From positions 12,397,994-12,461,993 of the forward strand of contig OX421508.1 of the NCBI GenBank assembly GCA_949126835.1: DNA of 64,000 nucleotides, given 5' to 3'. Under the pieces are notes generated by a model. It was not told where the DNA came from. It did no database searches and saw nothing but the letters and a program-made list of their open reading frames with translations. Position 1 is the stretch's first letter, and each line of letters opens with the position of its first letter. Below are positions 1 to 9,999 of the stretch, one piece after another. The DNA is from Anisus vortex (lineage: Eukaryota; Mollusca; Gastropoda; Planorbidae). A program made the position numbers and the translations under genes.

Positions 1-184
1 AATATGTCCCTGTAATGTGTTGACTAGATTGACTAGATTTGATTGCGATGTAATGTTTTTATATTGACATACCGGAACTAACTAGTTGTATTCATGCGTG
101 TCTTAATTGTGTTGCTGAATGACTTGAGTAAGTGACAATGGCATCTTGGTAAATTATCAAATGATAAATGATACAGAATGTCTA
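1..184. other. Unassigned AT-rich sequence
   Basis: I see no gene, RNA or repeat structure here. The stretch ends where the 3' tail of a minus-strand LINE fragment begins. Confidence 0.4.
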
Positions 185-605
185 ATATAAGATAATACAA
201 GATTGCTTTATTGATCCAAATAAATGGAAATTTGAATTGATTACATGAATTCCGTCTTTCAACATACCGGTAATTATAACAATATTAAAGAACCATTTGT
301 AATCAAACACAATGGACATTCGCGCACACTATCATACCATTTATTATACAAGAAAAAATGTATCATTTAGAAGTCAGCTATTGAGCCATTGTATTTCCTG
401 GCTGACTGGTGATTCTTTTGAAAGATTCTCACTGATAGTGGAACAAAAGAGTTCTTAAATCTCTCTGTTCTTGCCCTTGTTGAAAGAAGCCGACCACTTC
501 GACAAGATATGATGTAACTACTATTAAGCGGGTTTGCATGATCTTGGAGGATTTTATCAATCATAGACAGGCATGGACTGACCCACAGTGGTAAATTTGC
601 TTCTC
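185..605 (-). mobile_element. 5'-truncated LINE 3' fragment (same family as the LINE ending at 47,772)
   Basis: Read on the minus strand, 564 to 367 encodes 65 residues that match the C-terminus of the reverse-transcriptase protein at 46,355-47,590 almost residue for residue: both start MIDKILQDHA and both contain SGRLLS.RARTERFKNSFVPLSVR. The noncoding tail also matches (the region around 'gattgctttattgatccaaataaatgg' corresponds to the tail near 47,750). Homology fades near 600, so only the last part of the ORF and the 3' UTR survive, as expected from incomplete target-primed reverse transcription. It is a dead copy and not a host gene. Confidence 0.85.
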
Positions 606-749
606 AAAATGCATTACAAGATTCAAGCATCAAGTCTTGTTAGATTTAATCAATCCTAAATGTACGCGACATTTCCATAGTCTTAGTTAATGGCTAAAAT
701 CATAGCTCGCTACACAAAATATAGCTATTATAAATTTCCTACTACTTTA
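606..749. other. Unassigned spacer
   Basis: Nothing recognised between the LINE stump and the MITE fragment. Confidence 0.3.
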
Positions 750-905
750 AAATTAATGTGCCACAGTATGATTTCTAATTCATTTAGCGCGTCAACAACC
801 AGGAAGTCATACTGCTCTTTTCTTGTAGAAGAGACTTGAATTGCACATTTTTTTTATTCGTCCACGTGCCTTTGAAAATCGCTCTTCGTGCCAGGTCTGG
901 CCCGC
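750..905 (-). mobile_element. Fragment of hAT-type MITE
   Basis: The reverse complement contains 'gagcgattttcaa' followed by 'attcaagtctcttctacaag', the same blocks in the same order as the complete 190-bp MITE at 34,880-35,069. The terminal inverted repeats (CAGGGGTCGGCAACC-type) are not preserved here, so this is a decayed or truncated copy. Confidence 0.7.
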
Positions 906-2051
906 GTTCTGTTGGCTGCTGATCCCTGATCCAGAGTATCTTCAAAATCGAATTAAGGAATAATAAGCCTTTTTAATGTCGGAGGCCATTTCATTTTTTA
1001 ATTACGTGCTTTCCTCACAATTTGCTTCCATATTAGAATAAATTGCAGAGCTTTATATTAATACTCATAGTTTTACAAACAAAATGCATAAAAATGTTAT
1101 TTAATATTTTTACATGATAAATGTAATTTACAAAAACGTTTTTATCTACAAGCTTGTTGTCACTAGTAAGCATTTCCTTTAGTATTTTTTAACATTATTT
1201 AGTTACTTGAAAAATGTATGAAAATACTGTGTATGCAAAATGCTTAGACCGAATAACTTATGATTGAAAAAAAAAAGACCTAGACTATTGGTGATAAGTT
1301 TTAAATAAGGGACTAACTAGAAATCGCCTCTGTCATTAGCAAAGGCCGTGCCAATATTCTATTATTTTTTGCACCATTGAATTTTGCCTTGGAAAAAAAA
1401 TAAAACTGCTAATCGTAAAAAATAAGAATAATAAAATTTTATTTTTAATTTATCAGCATTTTAAAAAGCCCACAAAATCCGGACATGGTCACTTTTGCCA
1501 AGGTCCTAACAACTGCTATTGTTGTTTGTAAGCGTGTAACTGGACATGTTAGATTATCACCGATCTATAAAAAAAAAATTGCAGGCATGGAAATATTATT
1601 ATAGATGCAAAAAGCGCCAGCTATTTTTATATGCTTTCACTTATCAATAATAAAGTTATATTTACTAAACACTGACCATTATAATGCATTTCAAGTAAAT
1701 GAACTGTGTTGAAAGTGTATGACAATGGACGCTTCCGCTTGCAACAATATTATGTCCAAATACATTTATTAAAGAGTCTTTATCTATATATCGATAGAGT
1801 CTCGGCTTTATGGCTCAGAAGGCGGTCGATTTGAGTGAAATTGGGTCAATCTTTGCTAGTGGGAACGGTCAGGACATACATCCTGTAGTGGTATTTGTTT
1901 GAGCCTTATGGGATATGGAGCTTGATCTCTTTTCTCCTTGGTTCTTCGCTATGGTGTTTTGCACACGGCTCTAATGCTTGATGATGCAAACGATTGTGTA
2001 GAGGGCGTAATTACATGTTCCACCACTTCGTGGCGTGAAGTCAGTAGGCCA
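906..2051. other. Unassigned AT-rich DNA
   Basis: About 1.1 kb with no convincing coding region. An open frame starts at 1,938 but owes its length mainly to the 42-bp repeat that follows, so I do not call it a gene. Confidence 0.4.
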
Positions 2052-2170
2052 AATGGCTCGGTTATGTTGCCGACAATGCTACGAAAATCGCCTAATGGCT
2101 CAGTTATATTGCCAACAATGCTACGAAAATCGCCAAATGGCTCAGTTATGTTGCCAACATTGCAACGTAA
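2052..2170 (+). repeat. 42-bp tandem repeat, about 2.8 copies
   Basis: Units start at 2,052, 2,094 and 2,136, an exact 42-bp spacing, with the core 'aatggctcagttatgttgcc'. The period is a multiple of three, so the array stays open as a 14-residue peptide repeat (PNGSVMLPTMLRKS). I see no promoter, homologue or splice context to support a real protein. Confidence 0.8.
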
Positions 2171-2724
2171 ATTTTCAGCTATTAGTTTGACTTAATTGGT
2201 GCTCATTTACTTCTCTAATATGAGTTTAAAAAATTCAAAATCTTAGAACATCTTGACAGTAGACACTAACAATACATAAACACGGTTAGACATTATGAAG
2301 TTATTGAATAAAACGTAGCATTAAGGAACAATCATTAGTAATAGAAAGAAACACACACACACTGCGAAGACAAACATAACAACGAGTAAAAGATCAACTA
2401 GAGCACACTACAAAAGATTCACTAGAAACACATCTCTCGTAACATCTCTCATAACACACACGCACAACACTATTTGCCAGAATTAAGCGGGTGAAACACT
2501 TCGGCACCATAGATTTCAGTAATACATTTAAATGTATAAACCTACATAACATAAACATTACAACCCAAGCCAAAGAAAAAGCCTAGAGACATACTATATT
2601 TAAAGTAAAACACAAAAAATAGAGAAAAACACAAAGTACACGCAAACAACAATGTAAACTATACAAAACAAATACAGAATAAAATGAGAAACACATCTTC
2701 CTAAGATGTCTCACAATCACATCA
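2171..2724. other. Unassigned spacer before the minisatellite
   Basis: A-rich on the plus strand with a short (AC)n near 2,352. Nothing else recognised. Confidence 0.35.
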
Positions 2725-4845
2725 ACAAAACAAACACTAAAGAAGATACTAGACACACCAACAAAACAAACATTAAAGAAGATACTAGACACACCAACAA
2801 AACAAGCACTAAAGAAGATACAAGAAACACCAACAAAAAAAAGACTAAAGAAGATACTAGACACACCAACAAAATTAAGACTAAAGAAGATACTAGACAC
2901 ACCAACAAAACTAAGACTAAAGAAGATACTAGACACACCAACAAAACAAACACTAAAGAAGATACTAGAAACACCAACAAAAAAAAAAAGACTAAAGAAG
3001 ATACTAGACACAGCAACAAAACAAACACTAAAGAAGATACTAGACACACCAACAAAACTAAGACTAAAGAAGATACTAGACACACCAACAAAACTAAGAC
3101 TAAAGAAGATACTAGACACACCAACAAAACTAAGACTAAAGAAGATACTAGACACACCAACAAAACTAAGACTAAAGAAGATACTAGACACACCAACAAA
3201 ACTAAGAATAAAGAAGATACTAGACACACCAACAAAACTAAGACTAAACAAGATACTAGACACACCAACAAAACAAACACTAAAGAAGATACAAGAAACA
3301 CCAACAAAAAAAAGACTAAAGAAGATACTAGACACACCAACAAACCTAAGACTAAAAAAGATACAAGAAACACCAACAAAAAAAAGACTAAAGAAGATAC
3401 TAAACACACCAACAAACCTAAGACTAAAGAAGATACAAGAAACACCAACAAAAAAAGACTAAAGAAGATACTAGACAGGCCAACAAAACAAAGACTAAAG
3501 ATGATACAAGAAACACCAACAAAACAAACACTAAAGAAGATACTAGACACACCAACAAAACAAACACTAAAGATGATACTAGACACACCAACAAAACAAA
3601 CAATAAAGAAGATACTAGACACACCAACAAAACTAAGACTAAAGAAGATACTAGACACACCAACAAAACAAACACTAAAGAAGATACTAGAAACACCAAC
3701 AAAAAAAAAAGACTAAAGAAGATACTAGACACAGCAACAAAACAAACACTAAAGAAGATACTAGACACACCAACAAAACTAAGACTAAAGAAGATACAAG
3801 AAACACCAACAAAAAAAAGACTAAAGAAGATACTAGACACACCAACAAAATTAAGACTAAAGAAGATACTAGACACACCAACAAAACTAAGACTAAAGAA
3901 GATACTAGACACACCAACAAAACAAACACTAAAGAAGATACTAGAAACACCAACAAAAAAAAAAGACTAAAGAAGATACTAGACACAGCAACAAAACAAA
4001 CACTAAAGAAGATACTAGACACACCAACAAAACTAAGACTAAAGAAGATACTAGACACACCAACAAAACTAAGACTAAAGAAGATACTAGACACACCAAC
4101 AAAACTAAGAATAAAGAAGATACTAGACACACCAACAAAACTAAGACTAAACAAGATACTAGACACACCAACAAAACAAACACTAAAGAAGATACAAGAA
4201 ACACCAACAAAAAAAAGACTAAAGAAGATACTAGACACACCAACAAACCTAAGACTAAAAAAGATACAAGAAACACCAACAAAAAAAAGACTAAAGAAGA
4301 TACTAAACACACCAACAAACCTAAGACTAAAGAAGATACAAGAAACACCAACAAAAAAAGACTAAAGAAGATACTAGACAGGCCAACAAAACAAAGACTA
4401 AAGATGATACAAGAAACACCAACAAAACAAACACTAAAGAAGATACTAGACACACCAACAAAACAAACACTAAAGATGATACTAGACACACCAACAAAAC
4501 AAACAATAAAGAAGATACTAGACACACCAACAAAACAAACACTAAAGAGGATACTAGACACACCAACAAAACAAAGACTAAAGAAGATACAAGACACACC
4601 AACAAAACAAACACTAAAGAAGATACTAGACACACCAACAAACCTAAGACTAAAGAAGATACTAGACACACCAACAAACCTAAGACTAAAGAAGATACTA
4701 GACACACCAACAAACCTAAGACTAAAGAAAATACTAAACACACCAACAAACCTAAGACTAAAGAAAATACTAAACACACCAACAAATCTAAGACTAAAGA
4801 AAATACTAAACACACCAACAAACCACAGACTGAAGAAGATACTAG
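2725..4845 (+). repeat. 36-bp minisatellite, about 59 units, interrupted by LTR element 1
   Basis: The unit is built around 'actaaagaagatactagaca' plus 'caccaacaaaactaag', 36 bp in most copies, with length variation in the A-runs of some units. A higher-order duplication is visible: the marker 'aagaataaag' recurs at 3,204 and 4,107, and 'gacaggccaac' recurs at 3,474 and 4,377, both 903 bp apart. Because 36 is divisible by three and the unit lacks stops in several frames, long open frames occur on both strands (a 12-residue lysine-rich repeat on plus, a hydrophobic one on minus). These are most simply by-products of the repeat. The array resumes at 15,807 after the LTR element. Confidence 0.95.
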
Positions 4846-5126
4846 TGTCATGTATATAGTTTTTCCAAGAATTGGAACACGCAATGTTTATTCTCCTCTC
4901 TCTCTCTTTTCTTACTACACGCGATATTAGGACGTTTAGTGGGAAAACGAAAGGTTCTAGGTAATGCTGGGATTCTGTGTTGATCTCAAATTCTCAGAGT
5001 CTGGGAACGACTCATTATTTAATAGGGGAAGTTCATATCGTTTTGTTATGAGTTTTGTAATGTTACCATGATTTTCACCCCTACTGGTAATGGGTCTATC
5101 CCTTGCACCACTCGGATAGTATTTAA
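4846..5126 (+). repeat. LTR element 1, left LTR, first part
   Basis: Starts TGTCATGTATAT, identical apart from one base to the start of the right LTR at 15,134. It is cut at a TTAA (5,123-5,126) by the nested DNA element and continues at 9,190. The two parts add up to 281 + 392 = 673 bp, exactly the right LTR length, which fixes the insertion boundaries. Confidence 0.95.
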
Positions 5127-5358
5127 AGGGTAAGTCCTGCCTTAATAGTAACTTAATTTCATATTAAAGCCTTTGAAATATCATTTTCAAATATACAAGT
5201 CTTTCTTTTGAGAGTGGACGATAAATGTGTTAATTTAATTAAATTACATTGCCAATTACGGAAACTGTCGACCACGGGCCGGAAACTCACGAACAGGTAG
5301 TGACGTCACAAGTTTCCAAGATTTTTGTTTACAATCAATCGACTATGCTATAATCGAC

Positions 5359-6629
5359 ATGGCTTCACGCGACGTAGAACCATACACGTATTACATGTTT
5401 GAACATTTAAAAAAAATCTATCAGACAACGAGGACGAAAGGAATTTTAACGCTGAATTCAGCATATATCAATCAATCGAGAAAAATGGATCACGCATCGG
5501 AAATATCAAATGGTAAGTTGGCCTACTTGATTAGCCTCCTACAGTTTTTACAGTCCTACTAGGTTAGGTCTATGCCATAGACTATGACTATGCAGTTTCT
5601 CGACACTTTAGTAGGCTTAGTCTTAGCATCATAGCCTTAGGGTTTGACTTTATCAATTTTTTAGTTTCTGACTTACGTTAAAGATAGGCCTATGTAGGTA
5701 ATCTTCACACTAGTCTACATAAAACGACTTTTAAATTCACTTTTACTACCGGAACTTTTAAGCTATATGAATAGTATATGCTCGCTATTGCCTACTATAT
5801 TAGGGCCTAATTACTGTGACTGTATGACTACCCGGTATACTATAGGCTATAGACTATAGGAGGCTTACTTGTGCGATTTAGTTTAGAATGAATACGCTAC
5901 TAAGTAGCCTAGTTATTATGAATTGTGACCGACTAATAATTATACTTGTAAAAAAAGCTACATATCGGTAAAGGTAGACTATTGACATAGGAATACCGGC
6001 CGTAACAGTAACAGGCATAATAGGGGCTAGCTGTTTCCTGGTCCTCTTCTTAGGGTGTGATCAATCCTCTTATCTTTACCACCAGTGATTATTACCTATC
6101 TGTTCAATGTTTAAAGCTACTTAGGATTAATTGTATTTGATCTTGATTATTAAAAGATTACATTGGCAACAGTTTTTAGATAAAATAATGAAAATTAGCC
6201 CAATTTATAGTTAGGCTATATAAGCTCAAGCTTAAAACAAAACAAAAAAACACTTTTTGCATTTCAACGTTTAATTGAATCAATTGCTCTATACTATAAA
6301 AATATTTCATATACCAAAGAAGGGTTTTAAAAAATATAGTTGTAGGCCTATATGTGATTTATATAAAAATACATCAAATAGTGATATGTTAAAAAAACAG
6401 CTGAATTATGAAAAGTATTGACTAAAACCTAAACAGTAATTATTCTTTTTTTTTCAGGACAATGTGATACACAGCTTACAGTTACAGAAACTCAGTTTAT
6501 TGGTGTTTTGGCATACTTGGTCATGAAATTCACACACCGCTGCCTGCTTGTGCTTTAAACAAAATAATGTTGGCCTATCCAGAAGGCAGACTAACTGGTT
6601 TCAAATGGGCCGATATTGATAAAGAATAA
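5359..6629 (+). pseudogene. P2RX7-like (P2X7 C-terminal domain family) two-exon gene remnant inside the TTAA element
   Basis: Exon 1 would run from the ATG at 5,359 (MASRDVEPY) to a GTAAGT donor at 5,513. A pyrimidine tract and AG lie at 6,444-6,457, before exon 2. In exon 2 one frame, 6,468-6,629, reads 53 codons to a stop and contains YTAY, VYWCFGILGHEIHTPLPACA, then KI, AYPEG and TGFKW. This is the pattern TAYR..W..G.LG....LP.C....I...FP..TGF that I know from the C-terminal cytosolic 'ballast' domain of vertebrate P2X7 and its many invertebrate relatives. In a second frame exon 1 is acidic (SDNEDER). The frames do not join cleanly, and the expected W-C-C cysteine-rich metal-binding segment before the TAYR block is absent, so this is a decayed or partial copy. 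Function in the mobile element is unknown. Confidence 0.6.
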
Positions 6630-7619
6630 GCTGTACAGGCTTAGTTCTAAAGTATTAGTAGGCCTATATTTCTTTGAACAGTTATAAAATAAAAGGATTA
6701 AATTTGAATGAAATGTCTTTATTGCTTTCAATATAGTTGCTAATTTAAACAAATATGCCCATGTATTATATACATTTTTAAACACAGTATAAACAAAATA
6801 ACATGATTGATAATTAATAGGTAGTGCATTTGGAAAACAGTCGATCATCCTCTGTTCACTTTTTTGCAGTCATTTCCTTGGATTTATGAGCATTAGGCAC
6901 TTTTAAAAAGAGTATTCTTAACACAGGATATCCCACCTACCCTCCATGGCAGCAAACCAGTTGGTCCACGGCAGCTTATTCAGTATTCACAACTGACCTC
7001 TATATATAAAGACCATTTCCTTATTCGCCACCTGGGGACGCCCTTGGTAGGAGATGGTAGCTCCCCCAAGAACAATTTCAAATTTTTGTACTTCCAACTC
7101 CGACTCCAGGTACTTTAAATTTCCTCCGACTCTTCGACTCCCCAGCCCTAGTTTTCACTGATAAAAAAAGTTATTTAAAGGAATTATTATATCAATGTTG
7201 AACAAAATGTTTCAAGACTTCTAATACCAGTGTATGAAATATTTGTTCTTAAATAGGATTAAAATTAAAGCAAAGTTTAGCAATATTAATTAAATATGAC
7301 AAATATAGCAGATATTTAATAAGACTAATTAGTAAACTAATTTAAAATGTCTATCTTATAAGATACATTTCGCTAATATCAGATTCATCGTCTTCATATT
7401 CACCTTTATCTGGAACTTAGTTATTGGTGTAGGTCACTGAAGACTTGCCTCGGCTATAGCTCACAGGTCTGAACTTCTACAGACTTGCATGTTTTAATTC
7501 CAGTTTGTACTCCTTAAAAAGTATTGTTAGATAGGTTGTAATGTAATATATGTAGGCCTACAAAGTAAATGGCATGAGTAAAAGTGAAATTAAAAAAAAG
7601 TATTTATATATTATAGTCA

Positions 7620-7880
7620 TTATATAGCTATATATATATAAGGTTTAGTCAAAATATTAAATATATTATATATATATAAATTATCATTAATGTATTTTTG
7701 AATGCTTACCCTTGCTTCTGATTCATTCTGAATATGAGATTTGTCTGTATCCTCTTGTCCTCTTTGGAACTGTGATCCACATAAGATCTGAAGATCTACA
7801 GACATAAATTATGGCTTCGCAATTGTTGGTTCTCACAAGTCAAAGCTTCACTCAGTGGTGGCGGTGGCATTGGGTCCATT
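7620..7880 (-). other. Possible antisense exon in the TTAA element, unrecognised
   Basis: On the minus strand a reading frame starting at 7,805 (MSVDLQILCGSQFQ) reaches a GTAAGC donor-like site after about 32 codons, and a further acidic frame (EYEDDESDISEMY) lies at about 7,370-7,410. These could be remains of a gene oriented opposite to the P2RX7-like remnant. No family is recognised and the call is weak. Confidence 0.2.
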
Positions 7881-9189
7881 GAAAGAGATTCTCTATTCGT
7901 GGATTATATTTCCTGATTCTAAAATGATTACAAATTTTACTATCACCTAGTATATTTTACATTTTTACAATCACATAATTTTTTTATATATTGTTATTTA
8001 CAACAATTACACTAATATAACATCTTAAGCAAATTATAGCAAAGTATAGCTAACAATATATGGCATGTAATGGATATATAGTAGACCTTTAAAGAAAGCA
8101 TAGGCTCTACTCAGAATTTTAGTATTTACCATTAGGCATTAGGCTTTTAGCCTATAGATTAAATAGGCCTTTGCATTATTTATATGAGCCTACTATGCCT
8201 ACAACATGGGTTTTTAGCTATGATACAGTTTATTACAAGTAAACTATAGGCCTATAGATTTTGTAAACTAATAGGTCCTATAATAAAGCCCTTTACATTT
8301 ATTGTCTGTGACTGTAGTCTAATATAATATAGGCTACTGCATGACTATATAATAGGTTAAATAGGTTAATAGGCTATAATCTATAATATAGGCTAGGCCT
8401 AAAGCCACTTAAAGTACTTAGACTTATAGTAGTAGTTAGATCTATAGTAGTCTATACCTATAAGCCTATAATTATACTATAGGCCTACTATAGCCTACTC
8501 TATAGACACTATAATATAGTGAGTCTATAGTTATAGACTAGGCCATAACATTTACATAGGTCATAGGCAGGTATAGGCCTAAGTCAAAAGTCTATTAACT
8601 TTTTTTAAATGTAGTTGCTTAGCCAAAGTCCCAAAGAGTAGAGTAATAAGAGTCTTATGAATTTTTAAAAAATTTACCTTTGATAATAATTTATTTTTCA
8701 AATCTCTTATGAGTAGGCCTATGCTTTTTTTTTCTCCGATCGTCTGTCTTGTTTGAGGGTGCTTCCGAATCAGTCTTAGATTTAGGCCTGCATTGTAATT
8801 GTTTTGCCACCTAACTTTGCTTTTTAAGGAACAGATATCCTTGTGAATGGACGGAATGCTTTAGGCATTCAAGATTTCTTCTTTTGAAAGCCCTTCTCGA
8901 CTGCAAGAATGTTTACAAAATCCTCTCGCACAAAATGTTTACGGCAATCAAATAGTAGGCTATAATATAAGACTTCACCCCGTCTGACACTTGTGACGTC
9001 ACAAGGAAGGGAAGTCACTGCATGGTCGTTTTTTAGGTCAATCAATAATTACACGATTTATTAATTAATTAAACACATTTTTCAAAAGAATAAAAATAAA
9101 TAAAATATTTGATAAATCTTATTTTTAAATAAGCTTTCAGAAAATATATAATTTACGTATTTGATTTTCAGGCAGGACTTACCCTTTAA

Positions 9190-9581
9190 TGATTTGTTTT
9201 GTCTGAAAGACAGAGAGTTTCAAAATATGTTCCTTTGAACGTTTGTGTTTGCACTATTTTATTCTAACTGTACATAATAGATATATTGTATATATTGAAC
9301 ATACCACCTGAAATAAACTATCAACAACAGTTACACTGAAGCTTCTTTGTCAAGTTACTATCCTATTGTGTTGTATACATTACTATAAGATTTATCTACT
9401 ACCATAATTTACAAGAAAGGAAATGTTGGAATACAAATACTGAATTTGTGCCCAGGACTATAAGAAGAGTTCGTGTAATACTGAAACATAAATACTAATA
9501 ATTAAAGTCTCCCCTAGGACTAACGAGAATTATCAGCAAGATCTACACAGCTCTGGCCACAAGGGGATTGTGGACGTAACA
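9190..9581 (+). repeat. LTR element 1, left LTR, second part
   Basis: Continues from 5,126 after the TTAA element and ends ...GGACGTAACA at 9,581, identical by eye to 15,415-15,806 of the right LTR. AATAAA within 'cctgaaataaac' (about 9,311) could act as the LTR polyadenylation signal. Confidence 0.93.
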
Positions 9582-9760
9582 AAATTTGGTGGTCTCGCCC
9601 GGTATATTTGAGTTCTACTTTTCCTGACCTAGGATTGACAAGATTTGGTAGTCTCGTTCGGTAGATTTGAGTTCTACTTTTCTTGATCTAGGATTGAAAA
9701 AAATTGTTGATCTCGTCTGGAAAATTTGAGTTATATTTTTTCCTGACCTATAAATATTTT
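9582..9760 (+). promoter_or_regulatory. Leader with primer-binding-site-like motif triplicated at 59-bp spacing
   Basis: Just after the LTR lies 'aaat' and then TTGGTGGTCTCGCCCGG, in the place where a Ty3/gypsy primer-binding site sits and starting with the TGG expected to pair with a tRNA CCA end. The block recurs in altered form: GGTGGTCTCG at 9,588, GGTAGTCTCG at 9,647 and GTTGATCTCG at 9,706, exactly 59 bp apart. Elements 2 and 3 have related sequence directly after their LTRs (ATTTGCGGGCTTCGTCCG and AAATGGTTAGCTCGTTCG), which supports a conserved function. The priming tRNA cannot be named with confidence. Confidence 0.6.
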
Positions 9761-9999
9761 GTGACATTAGTAGTACTGAGAGCGGCATATTTGTGTTTCG
9801 TTTTCAGGACTGTGAAACTATTCTTTTTAAAAAGAGGAGAGAACTGGTTTGCGTTTTTATTCCTTGGGAAGTGTGAAGATTCCACGAAGTGTTTAATATT
9901 ATATTGTGCAAAATTCTGGACAAATCGTAAGTTGGAACTTTATATTTTATTATACAATATATACTACTCTACTATAACAAATATTTCGAACGCTATACT

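Larger units (their letters stand above)
5127..9185. mobile_element. TTAA-target DNA element (piggyBac-type target), 4,059 bp, with P2RX7-like gene remnant
   Basis: The ends are perfect 16-bp terminal inverted repeats, AGGGTAAGTCCTGCCT at 5,127 and its complement ending at 9,185, each flanked by TTAA (5,123-5,126 and 9,186-9,189). The intact right LTR of element 1 shows the empty site with a single TTAA. Subterminal regions are also inverted relatives: both ends carry a palindromic TGACGTCA followed by CAAG (near 5,302 and 8,995). TTAA duplication is the hallmark of piggyBac-type transposition, but I see no transposase, and the AGGG terminus differs from the CCC-starting ends of classical piggyBac. 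It is probably non-autonomous. The interior is rich in AGGCCTA motifs, densest at 8,100-8,600. Confidence 0.9.

Noticed and set aside
2583..4859. Several long open frames on both strands across the 36-bp repeat
   Set aside because: Period divisible by three and no stops in the unit keep frames open. Codon content is exactly the repeat and frames change with A-run length.
8100..8600. Regulatory array of AGGCCTA motifs
   Set aside because: The words are abundant but without fixed spacing. They are scattered elsewhere in the window, so I treat them as compositional.
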